Notes: generated from the letters alone by a model not told the origin. Numbered from the stretch's first letter, positions 49,987-60,091 are shown. The stretch is DNA of 64,000 nt from Mesorhizobium sp. B2-1-8 (GCF_006442545.2 NZ_CP083952.1:5309501-5373500), one strand, 5' to 3'. Numbers and translations are program-made.

Positions 49987-50793
49987 ATGCAAAGCTTGAA
50001 ACTCCTGTTGCTCGGCGCCGCCATCGGATTGGCAACCTCCCTTCCCGCCACCGCCTCGTCATCCGCCTGGTACAATAGCGAGGGCGGCAAGGTGCGGCTG
50101 GTGACATCAGGCAAGCCGGACGATGCCGGCCGTATCCAGGGTGTTCTCGATATCGCGCTCAAACCCGGCTGGAAGACCTACTGGCGCGACCCGGGGGACG
50201 CAGGTGTGCCGCCGCAGCTCGACATATCGGCCAGCACCAATATTGCCGATGCCACACTGTCCTTTCCCGCGCCGCAGCGCCACGACGATGGCTATGGCAA
50301 ATGGGCCGGCTACAACCACCCGGTTTCGCTGCCGGTGACGTTCACGCTGGCGACGCCAAACCAGCCGGCTGTTATCGATGCCGACATCTTTCTCGGCATT
50401 TGTGAAACCATCTGCATCCCAGTGCAGACACGGCTGAGCGTCGATCCCGCTTCCGATCCCGACAATGCCGACGACGCGGCATTGGTAAAGGCGAGTGTCA
50501 CTGCATTGCCGGCGGCTGCAAAACCTGACTTCGGCGTCAAGGTGCTCCCGGGCGATCACGAGACGCTGGTGGTCGAGGCGAGTTTTCCTGGCGATCCGCA
50601 GGCAACGGATTTCTTCGTCGCCGGCGAGCGCGATTATATGTTCGGTAGTCCTTCCCGCGCGGAAAAGGACGGCAAGTTGATCTTCACCGTGCCGATCCTC
50701 GATCGCCCCTCGACGACGCCGACGGACGGCGGGCTCCACTACACGCTGACGAGTTCGGCGGGCGCGGTCGAAGGGCTGCTGCCTTTTCCTTGA
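49987..50793 (+). CDS. Periplasmic DsbD N-terminal (DsbD-alpha/ScsB-like) domain protein
   Basis: 268 residues with a signal peptide (to about ATA, residue 23). The mature part is the immunoglobulin-like DsbD alpha domain type (LDIALKPGWKTYWRDPGDAGVPPQL, GYNHPVSLPVTFTL) with the cysteine pair CETIC in DADIFLGICETICIPVQTRL. In full-length DsbD/ScsB this pair relays electrons to periplasmic partners. Here no membrane or thioredoxin module follows, so it needs a separate electron donor, which may lie elsewhere. It is 98 bases upstream of the peroxiredoxin gene; the two may be cotranscribed. Confidence 0.88.
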   Translation: MQSLKLLLLGAAIGLATSLPATASSSAWYNSEGGKVRLVTSGKPDDAGRIQGVLDIALKPGWKTYWRDPGDAGVPPQLDISASTNIADATLSFPAPQRHDDGYGKWAGYNHPVSLPVTFTLATPNQPAVIDADIFLGICETICIPVQTRLSVDPASDPDNADDAALVKASVTALPAAAKPDFGVKVLPGDHETLVVEASFPGDPQATDFFVAGERDYMFGSPSRAEKDGKLIFTVPILDRPSTTPTDGGLHYTLTSSAGAVEGLLPFP

Positions 50794-50891
50794 GCTTGGC
50801 CGTCTCGATACCGGCTGCTGGCCAGTTGCGGAAACAGGCACGTTTCGCTATCGCAAAACGCGTCCTTCCCCAATCCCCAAGCGAGGAACTC

Positions 50892-51374
50892 ATGACCATC
50901 TCCGTTGGCGACAAGCTGCCCGAGACGACCTTCAAGACCATGACAGCCGATGGCGCCAAGCCGATCACGTCGGCCGAGATTTTCCCGGGCAAGAAGGTGG
51001 TGCTGTTCGGCGTTCCCGGCGCTTTCACGCCGACTTGCAGCAACAACCATCTGCCCGGCTATCTCGAGAACCATGACGCGATCCTGGCGCGCGGCGTCGA
51101 CACCATCGCCGTCGTTTCGGTCAACGACGTCCACGTCATGGGCGCCTGGGCGCGCTTCACCGGCGGCGAAGGCAAGATCCTGTTCCTCGCTGACGGCAAT
51201 GGCGATTTCGCCAAGGCGGTCGGTCTTGACGCGGACTTGTCCGGTGGCGGCATGGGCCTGCGCTCAAAGCGGTTTTCGATGATTGTCGACGACGGCAAGG
51301 TCACCGCGCTCAATGTCGAGACCAAACCCGGCGTCGACGAGTCCGGTGCGGCTCATATTCTCGGCCAGCTCTGA
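50892..51374 (+). CDS. Peroxiredoxin, Prx5/hybrid type
   Basis: 160 residues. The peroxidatic Cys is 49 in GVPGAFTPTCSNNHLPGYL, the classic Prx5 active site, and DVHVMGAWARF follows. No second cysteine is present, so it is a 1-Cys enzyme reduced by an outside thiol such as glutaredoxin or glutathione. It reduces hydrogen peroxide and alkyl peroxides in the cytosol. The ATG at 50892 was chosen because GCGAGGAACTC precedes it and MTISVGDKLPET is the family start; the frame is open to 50790. Confidence 0.95.
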   Translation: MTISVGDKLPETTFKTMTADGAKPITSAEIFPGKKVVLFGVPGAFTPTCSNNHLPGYLENHDAILARGVDTIAVVSVNDVHVMGAWARFTGGEGKILFLADGNGDFAKAVGLDADLSGGGMGLRSKRFSMIVDDGKVTALNVETKPGVDESGAAHILGQL

Positions 51375-51464
51375 AGTTCGACGGCCAGTCAGGGCGAGGC
51401 CGCAACGGCCAGCCTCGCTTGACAAGCGGCTGCGCTCCAGAACTGCCGGCTCCCCGGGGGATCA

Positions 51465-51944
51465 ATGATGTCTGACATCTTCTGGCGCGCTATCGCGATC
51501 GGCGTCGGCGCCACTGTCCTGATGGATATCTGGGCCTTCTTCCTGCACAAGGCGTTCGGCCAGCCACGGCCGAACTGGGGGCCGGTCGGGCGCTGGGTCT
51601 GGCATCTCGGCGACAAGGTGTTTCACGACGACATCGGCGATGCGGCGCCCTATGCCCACGAGAAGGCGCTGGGCTGGGCTTTCCATTACTTCGTCGGCAT
51701 CGTCTACGGCATCATCCTCGTAGTGCTGGTTGGCGCAGGCTGGCTGGCCGCGCCGACATTCTTGCCCGCCTTCATCCTCGGCATCGTCACCGTCGGGGCC
51801 GGCTGGTTTCTGCTGGCGCCAGGCATGGGCGCCGGCTGGGCGGCTTCAAAGCGGCCGAACCCGATGCGGATCCGCGCCCTCAACCTCGTGTCGCACACGG
51901 TGTTCGCGCTCGGGCTTTGGGGCACGGCGCTGCTGATCCGCTAG
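51465..51944 (+). CDS. DUF2938 family membrane protein
   Basis: 159 residues with four predicted spans: AIAIGVGATVLMDIWAFFLHKAF, AFHYFVGIVYGIILVVLVGAGW, FILGIVTVGAGWFLLAPGMG and LVSHTVFALGLWGTALLIR. The sequence PNWGPVGRWVWHLGDKVFHDDIG between spans 1 and 2 is the conserved DUF2938 block. Its function is not known. GGGGGATCA precedes the start. It faces the palindromic element and toxin remnant at 52005-52362. Confidence 0.88.
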   Translation: MMSDIFWRAIAIGVGATVLMDIWAFFLHKAFGQPRPNWGPVGRWVWHLGDKVFHDDIGDAAPYAHEKALGWAFHYFVGIVYGIILVVLVGAGWLAAPTFLPAFILGIVTVGAGWFLLAPGMGAGWAASKRPNPMRIRALNLVSHTVFALGLWGTALLIR

Positions 51945-52004
51945 ACAGCTACAGCATGTCGCGGCGAATAGGATTCGCCCGACCTGCTGTAAGCTTCTGA
52001 TTTT

Positions 52005-52051
52005 ATGCATGTCGTTATCCCGGAACCGAGGACACTTCCGGGCGACATGCA

Positions 52052-52052
<1 letters not shown>
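52005..52052. repeat. Palindromic intergenic element (ATGCATGTCG...CGACATGCAT)
   Basis: Perfect 10-base arms ATGCATGTCG (52005-52014) and CGACATGCAT (52043-52052) enclose a second stem CCCGGAA (52019-52025) / TTCCGGG (52036-52042). This is the GCATGTCGTTATCCC...GGGCGACATGC repeat common in rhizobia. It lies between two convergent genes and its right end touches the stop region of the parE remnant, so it may serve as a bidirectional terminator. Confidence 0.75.
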
Positions 52053-52699
<647 letters not shown>

Positions 52700-52750
52700 C
52701 TATGCCACCAGAAGAGCCTGTGCGCCATGCCTACGCTGCCGAGCGCCCGG

Positions 52751-53329
52751 TCAAGACAGCCTGTCGATCGGCCGCCATCCATGGATGAGGCGGCGCGCGC
52801 CGAGATCGTAAGCGAAATAGTTGCCGCCGCCCGCCGGTTGATCCGCTTCGCGGCTGATCTGCCTGTCGCTCAGCGACAGCAGCAGGAGCGTTCCCACGCC
52901 TCCATGTCCGACGAAAGCAATGTTGCCGGCGTCGTTGACGTCGAGCACGGCTTCGACCTCGCTCACGATGCGCTGTTGCGCATCGATGGCCCGCTCCCAG
53001 CCGCGAACGCTTTCGTGTGGATTGGCGAAGAACTGATCGGCGACCGCCTCGAACTCCGGAGGCGGCAGGAAACCCGTCGCCGACCGGTCGTTCTCATGCA
53101 TCCGCTGCCTGACCTGCACGGCAAGATTTAGATGCCGCCCGAGCACCTCGGCGGTTTCGATGGCCTTGCGCTCGCCCGACGACACCACACGCCCGATCGA
53201 TGCGATCCACGGCTGGTCCAGCATTGCGTGTGCCCTGGCCCGGCCGACGTCGGACAGGCCCCAATCCGGTACCGGAATGGTGGCGTCGATCTGAACCTGG
53301 GGATGGGTGATGTAGTAGGCGATCGGCAT
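52751..53329 (-). CDS. Histidine phosphatase-superfamily protein (divergent RHG motif)
   Basis: 192 residues with the phosphoglycerate-mutase-like layout: YYITHPQVQIDATIPVPDWGLSDVGRARAHAM, then VVSSGERKAIETAEVLG, RMHENDRSATGFLP and NIAFVGHGGVGTLLLLSL. The catalytic motif RHG is THP here, retaining the His but losing the first Arg and the Gly. The second His is in VGHGG. The enzyme may therefore act on unusual substrates or be weakened. The ATG at 53329 is the only start just ahead of the motif. It follows rnhA after 38 bases, likely in the same operon. Confidence 0.82.
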   Translation of the reverse strand: MPIAYYITHPQVQIDATIPVPDWGLSDVGRARAHAMLDQPWIASIGRVVSSGERKAIETAEVLGRHLNLAVQVRQRMHENDRSATGFLPPPEFEAVADQFFANPHESVRGWERAIDAQQRIVSEVEAVLDVNDAGNIAFVGHGGVGTLLLLSLSDRQISREADQPAGGGNYFAYDLGARRLIHGWRPIDRLS

Positions 53330-53367
53330 GACAGAAACTCTCCAGCCGGCCGCCGCGAAACGGGAGC

Positions 53368-53901
53368 TCAATAGCTCTGGGTCGAACGACGAGCCTTCGA
53401 GGCCAGCGGTTGTTTTGCCTGGGCATCAGGTTTTGGCGCTGCCGCCGCCGGCCTGAAAGGCCCTTTCTTGAACGGCGCCATGCCTTCCCTTGCCAGTTCG
53501 TCGGCACGCTCGTTCTCGGTATGGCCTGCATGGCCCTTCACCCAGTTCCAGGTGACCTTGTGGCGCCGGTTGGCCTCGTCCAGCGCCTGCCAGAGCTCAC
53601 CGTTCTTGACCGGCTTCTTGTCGGCGGTCTTCCAGCCATTCTTCTTCCAGCCGTGGATCCATTTGGAAATGCCGTCCATGACGTATTTGCTGTCGGTATG
53701 AAGCTCGACCGTGCAAGGCTCCTTCAACGCGTTCAGCGCCGAAATGGCCGCCAGCAATTCCATGCGGTTGTTGGTGGTTTCGGCCTCACCGCCGGAAAGC
53801 TCCTTGATGGTGCCGTTGAAGCGCAGGATGGCGCCCCAGCCGCCGGGGCCGGGATTGCCTGAACAGGCGCCATCGGTAAAGATTTCAACGTGCTTGCTCA
53901 T
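53368..53901 (-). CDS. rnhA: Ribonuclease HI
   Basis: 177 residues. RNase HI removes RNA from RNA-DNA hybrids. The catalytic carboxylates and His are all visible: Asp 10 ([18 protein letters not shown]), Glu 48 (NNRMELLAA), Asp 70 (LHTDSKYV), His 124 ([14 protein letters not shown]) and Asp 134. A C-terminal extension of about 30 residues, Pro/Ala/Lys-rich ([12 protein letters not shown]), is beyond the E. coli length. The ATG at 53901 overlaps the thrB stop by 4 bases (ATGA), indicating coupling. Confidence 0.97.
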   Translation of the reverse strand: MSKHVEIFTDGACSGNPGPGGWGAILRFNGTIKELSGGEAETTNNRMELLAAISALNALKEPCTVELHTDSKYVMDGISKWIHGWKKNGWKTADKKPVKNGELWQALDEANRRHKVTWNWVKGHAGHTENERADELAREGMAPFKKGPFRPAAAAPKPDAQAKQPLASKARRSTQSY

Positions 53902-54875
53902 GATGCCCCATTTTCGGCCAATCCATATTCCGAAGGAGACCTGATCGCCCGATGGAACCGCATCCTTCTGATGTATTCGGTCGGGTCGCGTTTCATCACC
54001 AGGCCGCCATCGGGCACGGTCAGCCAGTCGTAGAGCCGGGTCAGCATGAAGCGCAGCGCCGAGCCGCGCGCCAGCATCGGCAGCGCCGCCTTCTCCTCGG
54101 TGCTCAGGGGGCGCACGCTCTGGTAACCGGCAAGCAATGCCTTGCCCTTGGTAAGGTTGAAGGAAAAATCCTTCTCGAAGCACCAGGCGTTGAGACAGGT
54201 CGCGACATCGTAGGCGTAGAGATCATCACAGGCGAAATAGAAATCGATCAGACCCGAAAGCTTCTCGCCGAGGAAAAAGACATTGTCCGGGAAAAGGTCG
54301 GCATGGATGATGCCCTCGGGGAGGCCCTTGGGCCAGTTCTGCTCGAAATCGGCGAAGTCGGCGTCGACCTCGGCCGCAAGGCCCGGCTCGACCTCGTCGG
54401 CGCGGCCGCGAGACGCATCCCAAAGCTTGCGCCAGCCGTCGAGTGCGAGCGCGTTCGGGCGCCTCATCGAAAAATCGGCGCCGGCCAGGTGCAGCGCCGC
54501 CAGCGCCTTGCCAACCTCGGCGCAATGCGTTGCGGCCGGTCGCCGCAGCGAAAGCCCTTCAAGGAAGGTGATGACGACCGCTGGCCGGCCGGCCAGCGTG
54601 CCGATGACGCTGCCGTCATGCGCGGTCACCGGCAGCGGGCAGGATACCCCGTTGTTTGCGAGATGACCCATCAATCCGAGAAAAAACGGCAGATCCGCCT
54701 TCTCGACCCGCTTTTCATAGAGCGTCAGGATGTAGGAGCCGCTGGAGGTGTGCAGCAGGAAATTCGAATTCTCGGTGCCTTCGGCGATGCCCTTGTAGGA
54801 CAGGAGATTGCCGACCGGATAGTGCTTCAGGAAAGCGCCGAGTTCGCCCTCCGCGACGTCTGTATAGACCGCCAT
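53898..54875 (-). CDS. thrB: Homoserine kinase (ThrB2/APH type)
   Basis: 325 residues of the aminoglycoside-phosphotransferase-like homoserine kinase type found in alphaproteobacteria: [23 protein letters not shown] (Lys/Glu of the N-lobe), then [38 protein letters not shown] with catalytic Asp in HADLFPDN and metal-binding Asp in IDFYFACDD when read in sections. It feeds O-phosphohomoserine to ThrC (42995). It sits between ispH (6 bases upstream) and rnhA (overlap 4 bases), a conserved rhizobial order. Confidence 0.96.
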   Translation of the reverse strand: MAVYTDVAEGELGAFLKHYPVGNLLSYKGIAEGTENSNFLLHTSSGSYILTLYEKRVEKADLPFFLGLMGHLANNGVSCPLPVTAHDGSVIGTLAGRPAVVITFLEGLSLRRPAATHCAEVGKALAALHLAGADFSMRRPNALALDGWRKLWDASRGRADEVEPGLAAEVDADFADFEQNWPKGLPEGIIHADLFPDNVFFLGEKLSGLIDFYFACDDLYAYDVATCLNAWCFEKDFSFNLTKGKALLAGYQSVRPLSTEEKAALPMLARGSALRFMLTRLYDWLTVPDGGLVMKRDPTEYIRRMRFHRAIRSPSEYGLAENGAS

Positions 54876-54881
54876 GGCCGT

Positions 54882-55892
54882 TCACGCGGCCCCGTTGACG
54901 AAGGCCATGTCGGCCGGTGTCAGTTCGACATCGCGCAATACCCGCATGACCGGAAAATCCTCTGTTTCGGTGGCCGTGATGGCCAGGTCGATGGTCACAT
55001 CGAAACGCTGGCGGAACGCGTCGATGATCTCGTCGACGATGATCTCCGGCGCCGATGCCCCCGCCGACAGGCCGAGGGTCGAAATGCCGCCGATGTCATT
55101 CCACGGAATTTCGGCGGCTCGCTGCACGAGAAGCGACATGGCGGCGCCGGCGCGTTCCGCAACTTCGACGAGGCGGCGCGAATTCGAGGAATTGGGGGCG
55201 CCGACGATCAGATAGAGGTCGGCACCCGGGGCTGTGTCCTTGACCGCTTCCTGACGGTTTGTGGTGGCGTAGCAGATCGATTCCGCCGCCGGCGCCTGCA
55301 GGTCCGGAAAGCGCTCCTGCAGCGCGCGGATAATGCCGGCGGTATCCTCGACCGAGAGCGTGGTCTGGGTGACGAAACCGAGTGCCTTGGGATCGGCTGG
55401 CGCAAGCCGGGCGGCATCGGCTTCGGTCTCGATCAGCGTTACCGCGCCTTCCGGCAACTGTCCCATGGTGCCGATCACCTCGGGGTGCCCTGCGTGGCCG
55501 ATCAGCAGAACGTGGCGGCCAAGCCGCTGGTGACGCATCGCCTGTTTGTGGACCTTGGAGACCAGCGGACAGGTTGCGTCGAGATAGAAAAGGTTGCGGG
55601 CCTGCGCGTCCGCCGGCACCGACTTGGGCACGCCATGTGCCGAGAAGACGACCGGCGACTGCCGATGTTCGGCCGGGATTTCGGAAAGTTCCTCGATGAA
55701 GACGGCGCCGAGGCTTTGCAGCCCCTCGACGACATAGCGGTTGTGCACGATCTCGTGGCGGACATAGACCGGCGCGCCATATTTCTTCAGTGCCAGCACT
55801 ACAATCTGGATGGCACGGTCGACGCCCGCGCAAAAACCGCGCGGCTGGCAGAGCCGGATCGTCAGAGGAGGCTTGGCGATTGTGTGAAGCAT
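54882..55892 (-). CDS. ispH: 4-hydroxy-3-methylbut-2-enyl diphosphate reductase
   Basis: 336 residues, the last enzyme of the MEP isoprenoid pathway. The three iron-sulphur cysteines are Cys 21 ([13 protein letters not shown]), Cys 108 ([12 protein letters not shown]) and Cys 207 ([11 protein letters not shown]). Catalytic Glu is in [17 protein letters not shown] context nearby, and VFSAHGVP and [12 protein letters not shown] are conserved. The length is normal. It follows surf1 after 70 bases. Confidence 0.97.
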   Translation of the reverse strand: MLHTIAKPPLTIRLCQPRGFCAGVDRAIQIVVLALKKYGAPVYVRHEIVHNRYVVEGLQSLGAVFIEELSEIPAEHRQSPVVFSAHGVPKSVPADAQARNLFYLDATCPLVSKVHKQAMRHQRLGRHVLLIGHAGHPEVIGTMGQLPEGAVTLIETEADAARLAPADPKALGFVTQTTLSVEDTAGIIRALQERFPDLQAPAAESICYATTNRQEAVKDTAPGADLYLIVGAPNSSNSRRLVEVAERAGAAMSLLVQRAAEIPWNDIGGISTLGLSAGASAPEIIVDEIIDAFRQRFDVTIDLAITATETEDFPVMRVLRDVELTPADMAFVNGAA

Positions 55893-55962
55893 TAAATCCT
55901 GCCGGTTCGTCAGCGCCGAAATGAGGTGCCCACCCCTGCCCTGTCAAGGGTATCGCTCGCGT

Positions 55963-56718
55963 TCAGTCCTCTTTCGCCGGCCGGCGAAGCCGTAGGATGA
56001 GTACGGCGGCAAGCGCCGCGGCAAGCCCATACCAGGTGACAGCGTATTGCAGATGGCTGTTCGGCAGGTCGATGATGGTGACGCCACCGACCGGCAGGCC
56101 GCCAGGATTTGGCGTCTTGTCGGCATCGATGAAGATCGGCACCAGCGTGAACCCGGCCGGTAGGCCGGCGCTCGCGGCCATGACGTCGCGATCCTTCCAG
56201 TAGAAGATGTTCTTCCCCACATCATTGTCGGGAAGCATCATCGAGGGTTTTGCCGGCAGCGGGTTGCGGGCAAGCCCGGTGACCGTGACCTTGCCCGTTA
56301 CCTGTCCCTTGGCGCGCTTGGCGGCGTCCTTGAGGTCGTAGGGCACAAAGCCACGGTTGACCAGGACGAACCGGCCATCGTCGAGGGCCAGCGGCGTGTA
56401 GACATTGAAGCCGGCATCCCCTTCCCAGGTCGCGTAGAAATGCCGTTCGCCGGAATGCAGGAAAGTGCCGGTAACCGTGACCGGCGTGTAGTCGACGTCA
56501 CCGGTCGAGTCGAATTCCTTCTCGACCTCGGCCAGCGGCAGCGGCGCCGAATGCGTGCGCTGGTCGATGGTCTGCAGCAGGCCTTCCTTCCAATGCAGGC
56601 GCTGGACCTGCCAGGTGCCGAGCGCCAGCAGGACCAAGAACAGCACAAGGCCAAGGGCGAGCAACAGCGCCGATCTCGGCCGCGAACGGCCGCCGGCCCT
56701 GACGGAAGCCTCGATCAT
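55963..56718 (-). CDS. surf1: SURF1-family cytochrome oxidase assembly protein
   Basis: 251 residues with an N-terminal membrane span (LLLALGLVLFLVLLALGTWQ) and a C-terminal span (YAVTWYGLAAALAAVLILRLRR) flanking a periplasmic domain with FYATWEGDAGFNVYTPLALDDGRFVLVNRGFVPYDL and a LVPIFIDADKTPNPGGLPVGG block. It helps insert haem a into subunit I. The ATG at 56718 gives the usual start; it overlaps the DUF983 stop by 4 bases. The oxidase genes are just upstream (57438-62727). Confidence 0.95.
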   Translation of the reverse strand: MIEASVRAGGRSRPRSALLLALGLVLFLVLLALGTWQVQRLHWKEGLLQTIDQRTHSAPLPLAEVEKEFDSTGDVDYTPVTVTGTFLHSGERHFYATWEGDAGFNVYTPLALDDGRFVLVNRGFVPYDLKDAAKRAKGQVTGKVTVTGLARNPLPAKPSMMLPDNDVGKNIFYWKDRDVMAASAGLPAGFTLVPIFIDADKTPNPGGLPVGGVTIIDLPNSHLQYAVTWYGLAAALAAVLILRLRRPAKED

Positions 56719-57113
56719 TCGCCGCGGTCCAGCCGGCCCTCGGCCGCTTTGTTGCGGTATTGCAGGGTGAGCAGCACGCCCTTGATCAACCGGAGCGCCG
56801 TCAGGCACAGCACCAGGGCCAGCGGAATCCATATCATCAGATGCAGCCAGAGCGGCGGGCTCAGCGTCACCTCGACCCAGAGCGCCAGGCCGACGATGAT
56901 GAAGCCGATGATCAGGATGACGAAGACCGCCGGCCCGTCACCGGCATCGGCGTAGGAATAGTCGAGGCCGCAATTGACGCAACGCTTGCCGACTGTGAGA
57001 AAGCCGGAAAACAGCCGCCCCTCGCCGCAACGCGGACAACGGCCGTGCAGGCCGGCCGAAATCGGATCGATCGGAGGCCAGATCGCCCTATCTTCACTCA
57101 TGGTTGTCTTCAT
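56715..57113 (-). CDS. DUF983 family membrane protein
   Basis: 132 residues: a zinc-ribbon-like opening with CPRCGEGRLF and CVNCGLDYSYADAGDGP, then two spans (AVFVILIIGFIIVGLALWVEV and LWLHLMIWIPLALVLCLTALRLI). DUF983 genes routinely neighbour surf1 and cox genes in alphaproteobacteria, so a role in oxidase assembly is likely (inference). A later ATG (MSEDRAIW at 57101) is possible. It overlaps surf1 by 4 bases. Confidence 0.9.
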   Translation of the reverse strand: MKTTMSEDRAIWPPIDPISAGLHGRCPRCGEGRLFSGFLTVGKRCVNCGLDYSYADAGDGPAVFVILIIGFIIVGLALWVEVTLSPPLWLHLMIWIPLALVLCLTALRLIKGVLLTLQYRNKAAEGRLDRGE

Positions 57114-57119
57114 TCATGG

Positions 57120-57362
57120 TCATTGCTCGATGTCGATCGGTGTCCCATCGGCCACCATTGCCCAGATTTCGTCCTTGTCGGAGTCCGTAACCGCAATGCG
57201 GCCATCGGTCCAGTCGACCAATTGAAGCAGCCAACCCCACCAGCCGAAGCCGTTCGGCCTTGCGGACACGCACCAGATCATCTTCTCAGCGGCAAGAGCC
57301 GGAATGCCAAGACGACAAATGCGCAAACTGCCGAAGTCAGCCGCATCGTCATCGATCGACAA
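57120..57362 (-). CDS. Possible small protein downstream of coxC
   Basis: An 80-codon frame beginning TTG right after a stop and ending in a TGA 6 bases before DUF983. The product would be acidic with Trp-rich GFGWWGWLLQLVDW and TDSDKDEIWAMVADGTPID. No signal peptide and no family known to me. The frame is on the expected strand between the cox terminator and the DUF983 gene. It has no good ribosome site, so I regard it as a moderate candidate only. Confidence 0.35.
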   Translation of the reverse strand: MSIDDDAADFGSLRICRLGIPALAAEKMIWCVSARPNGFGWWGWLLQLVDWTDGRIAVTDSDKDEIWAMVADGTPIDIEQ

Positions 57363-57374
57363 TCATTGCGCCGA

Positions 57375-57410
57375 AAAGAAGAAGGCGGCCACGTCGCCGC
57401 GGCCGCCTTC
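57375..57410 (-). terminator. Intrinsic terminator after coxC
   Basis: GAAGGCGGCC (57381-57390) and GGCCGCCTTC (57401-57410) form a perfect 10-base-pair stem with a 10-base loop. On the minus strand the stem is followed by TTCTTTTC, a T-rich run. It lies 28 bases after the coxC stop and marks the end of the cox transcript. Confidence 0.8.
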
Positions 57411-57437
57411 TCTAAAATCGAAATCCCAAAGGTGGGA

Positions 57438-58319
57438 TCAGTGACCTTCGATCACCGCGCCGGCCGACCCCCAGACGTAGATCGAGGCGAACAGGAACAG
57501 CCAGACCACGTCGACGAAATGCCAGTACCAGGCGGCCGCCTCGAAGCCGAAATGCTGCTTGGGAGTGAAGTCGCCTTTCATCGCGCGGATCAGGCAGACC
57601 AGCAGGAAGATGGTGCCGATGATGACATGGAAGCCATGGAAGCCGGTCGCCATGAAGAAGGTGGCGCCATAGATGGAATCCTTGAAGCCGAACGGCGCGT
57701 GTATGTACTCGTAGGCCTGCACCATGGTGAACAGCATGCCGAGGCCGACGGTCAGCACCAAGCCGTTGATCAGGCCCTTGCGGTCGCCATGGATGAGCGA
57801 GTGATGCGCCCAGGTGACCGTGGTGCCCGACAGCAGCAGGATGACGGTGTTGTAGAGCGGCAGGTGGAAGGGATCGAGAACCTCCATGCCCTTCGGCGGC
57901 CAGACACCACCGGTGAACGTGTGGCGTGCGTAGTTCTGCACCTCACCGGCAAAAAGGCTGGCATCGAAATAGGCCCAAAACCAGGCGACGAAGAACATCA
58001 CCTCCGAGGCGATGAACATGATCATGCCATAGCGCAGGTGCAGCGACACGACGCGTGTGTGATGACCCTCATGCGCTTCCTTGATCGTGTCCGACCACCA
58101 GGCGAACATGGTGTACAACACGATCACGATGCCGATGAAGAACAGCCAGGGATTGGCGATGTTGAAGCCGAAGATCGGGAAGGAACCGCCCTTCAAATAT
58201 TCCATGAGGCAGACACCGCCAAAAGCGGTGACAAGCGCCCCGACCGATCCCAGGAAAGGCCACGGGCTCGGGTCGACGAGATGGTAGTCATGGTGTGGTT
58301 TTGCGTGCGCGTCTGCCAT
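57438..58319 (-). CDS. ctaE: Cytochrome c oxidase subunit III
   Basis: 293 residues with seven spans, such as [58 protein letters not shown] and [22 protein letters not shown]. The conserved block [17 protein letters not shown] and the histidine/glutamate-rich [11 protein letters not shown] start are diagnostic. It belongs to the aa3-type oxidase encoded here with coxA and coxB. It is last gene of the cox operon, separated from ctaG by one base and followed by a terminator. Confidence 0.97.
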   Translation of the reverse strand: MADAHAKPHHDYHLVDPSPWPFLGSVGALVTAFGGVCLMEYLKGGSFPIFGFNIANPWLFFIGIVIVLYTMFAWWSDTIKEAHEGHHTRVVSLHLRYGMIMFIASEVMFFVAWFWAYFDASLFAGEVQNYARHTFTGGVWPPKGMEVLDPFHLPLYNTVILLLSGTTVTWAHHSLIHGDRKGLINGLVLTVGLGMLFTMVQAYEYIHAPFGFKDSIYGATFFMATGFHGFHVIIGTIFLLVCLIRAMKGDFTPKQHFGFEAAAWYWHFVDVVWLFLFASIYVWGSAGAVIEGH

Positions 58320-58320
58320 A

Positions 58321-58953
58321 TCAACCCCCGAGATTTCCTTCGGTATCTGAAACTGTCTTGCTATTGCCCTTGGCCGGCTCCGAGGAGGCGACCGGCTTGT
58401 TCTTCTCGACCGGGAACATCGTATAGGACAGCGTGATCGTCTTGATGTCCTTCAGTTCCGGCACATTCACGATATCGGGGTCCACATAGAACAGGACCGG
58501 CATATCCAGCGTCTCCCCGGGCTTCAGCGTCGTATCGGTAAAGCAGAAGCATTCGACCTTGTTGAAGTACGGACCCGCCAGTTCCGGCTGCACATTGAAG
58601 GTGGCGCGGCCGGTGACGACGCGATCGAACTTGTTGGTCGCCTGGTAATGCGCCTGCACGGTCTGGCCAATCTTCATGGTCATCGAGCGCTGGACCGGCT
58701 GGAACTCCCAAGGCACGCCGGCAATGTTGGCGTCGAAGCGGACGGTGATCTCGCGGTCAAGCACGTGGCCGGCATACTGCTTCTCGACACGTTGCGTCGT
58801 GCCGCCATAACCGGTCGCCTGGCAGAACATCTTGTAGAGCGGCACGGCTGCGTAGGCCATGCCGATCATGCCGGTGAAGAAGGCGAGGCAAACAGCCGCG
58901 ACGACGAGATTGCCGGTTTTGCCGGCCGTCTTTCTGGGCGTCTCGACGCTCAT
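58321..58953 (-). CDS. ctaG: Cytochrome c oxidase assembly protein CtaG (Cox11-type)
   Basis: 210 residues: one N-terminal span ([25 protein letters not shown]) and a periplasmic copper-chaperone domain with [21 protein letters not shown], where CFC carries the copper ligands, and [12 protein letters not shown]. Cox11 delivers copper to CuB of subunit I. The ATG at 58953 shares a base with the stop of the small CoxF-like gene (TGATG). A longer frame exists but lies over that small gene. Confidence 0.95.
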   Translation of the reverse strand: MSVETPRKTAGKTGNLVVAAVCLAFFTGMIGMAYAAVPLYKMFCQATGYGGTTQRVEKQYAGHVLDREITVRFDANIAGVPWEFQPVQRSMTMKIGQTVQAHYQATNKFDRVVTGRATFNVQPELAGPYFNKVECFCFTDTTLKPGETLDMPVLFYVDPDIVNVPELKDIKTITLSYTMFPVEKNKPVASSEPAKGNSKTVSDTEGNLGG

Positions 58954-59120
58954 CACATCTTGCCCGACAAATTGTGGCCGAACTTCACGATCGTCGCGAT
59001 GTAGAAAATCACGACCAGCAGAGCCAGCGCTACGCCCATCGCAATGGAACGGCTGCGCTGGGCCTTCTTCTGGCGATCGGTCAAGGTGACCGTCTCGAGT
59101 TCTTTCTCGACCATGGTCAT
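58953..59120 (-). CDS. Small CoxF-like membrane protein, 55 aa
   Basis: A 55-residue protein that is easily missed because of its size. It starts [20 protein letters not shown] with a basic cytosolic stretch ([13 protein letters not shown]), followed by one membrane span ([19 protein letters not shown]) and a short HNLSGKM tail. The ATG at 59120 overlaps the ctaB stop (ATGA) and its TGA overlaps the ctaG start (TGATG), so it is coupled on both sides. Similar short proteins occur at this place in many rhizobial cox operons and probably assist oxidase assembly. Confidence 0.85.
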   Translation of the reverse strand: MTMVEKELETVTLTDRQKKAQRSRSIAMGVALALLVVIFYIATIVKFGHNLSGKM

Positions 59121-60061
59121 GCCCCACCCATGGCAAGCGCGCGTTCGACGACACAGTCGGCCAGATAGGCAGCGAAGATGGCGAAGAGATAGAGCAGCGA
59201 ATAGGCGAACAGGGCCTTGGCCGGCTTCATGGCGCGGTCGTCATCGGCCATGCCAAGCACTTTCCAGGCATACCAGACGAAACCAACGCCCAGCAGCAGA
59301 GCGGCCACGCCATAGAATGGCGTCGTGTAGCCGAGCAGCCAGGGCAGCACGCCGACCGGGGCCAGCACCAGTGCGTAGGCAAAAATCTGACGGCGGGTCG
59401 ATGCATGGCCGGCGACGTTCGGCATCATCGGGATGCCGGCGCGGCCATAGTCCTCGGACTTGAACAGCGCTAGCGCCCAGAAATGCGGCGGCGTCCACAG
59501 GAAGATGATCAGGAACAGGATGATGCTTTCGAGGCTGACCGACCCGGTCGCCGCGGCCCAGCCGATAACCGGCGGGATGGCGCCCGCGGCACCGCCGATG
59601 ACGATGTTCTGCGGCGTCGAGCGTTTCAGCCACATCGTGTACACGACGGCATAGAAGAAGATGGTGAAGGCCAGCAGCGTAGCGGCCAGCCAGTTGACCA
59701 GCACGCCGAGGGTCATCACCGACAGGACCGAAAGCACCAGGCCGAAGCTAAGCGCCTCGTGCGGCAGTATACGACCGGACGGAACCGGGCGGCTGGCTGT
59801 CCTGGTCATCACCGCGTCGATGTCGGCGTCGTACCACATGTTGAGGGCACCCGAGGCGCCAGCCCCGATCGCAATAGCCAGGATGGCTATCACCGCCAGC
59901 AGCGGATTGATGGTCACCGGTGCCGCGACCAGCCCGACAAAGGCGGTGAACACCACCAGCGACATGACGCGCGGCTTCAGGAGGGCGAAGAAATCGCCCG
60001 CCGTCGCTTCCGACATGCGGAAGCCCGCTTCGTCAATGCTGGTTTTGTCGACTAGGGCCAT
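59117..60061 (-). CDS. ctaB: Protohaem IX farnesyltransferase (haem O synthase)
   Basis: 314 residues of the UbiA prenyltransferase family with about eight spans. The first Asp-rich motif is [23 protein letters not shown], binding farnesyl diphosphate, and the second in [14 protein letters not shown]. CtaB farnesylates protohaem to make haem O, the precursor of haem A in the oxidase. It lies 75 bases after coxA, with a hairpin in between, and overlaps the small CoxF-like gene. Confidence 0.96.
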   Translation of the reverse strand: MALVDKTSIDEAGFRMSEATAGDFFALLKPRVMSLVVFTAFVGLVAAPVTINPLLAVIAILAIAIGAGASGALNMWYDADIDAVMTRTASRPVPSGRILPHEALSFGLVLSVLSVMTLGVLVNWLAATLLAFTIFFYAVVYTMWLKRSTPQNIVIGGAAGAIPPVIGWAAATGSVSLESIILFLIIFLWTPPHFWALALFKSEDYGRAGIPMMPNVAGHASTRRQIFAYALVLAPVGVLPWLLGYTTPFYGVAALLLGVGFVWYAWKVLGMADDDRAMKPAKALFAYSLLYLFAIFAAYLADCVVERALAMGGA

Positions 60062-60091
60062 GCGTACTCAAGTCCATTATTCCGTTGGCCA

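Noticed and set aside
53952..55895. A 647-codon open frame antisense to thrB and ispH
   Set aside because: It spans two well-supported genes on the other strand and shows no domain.
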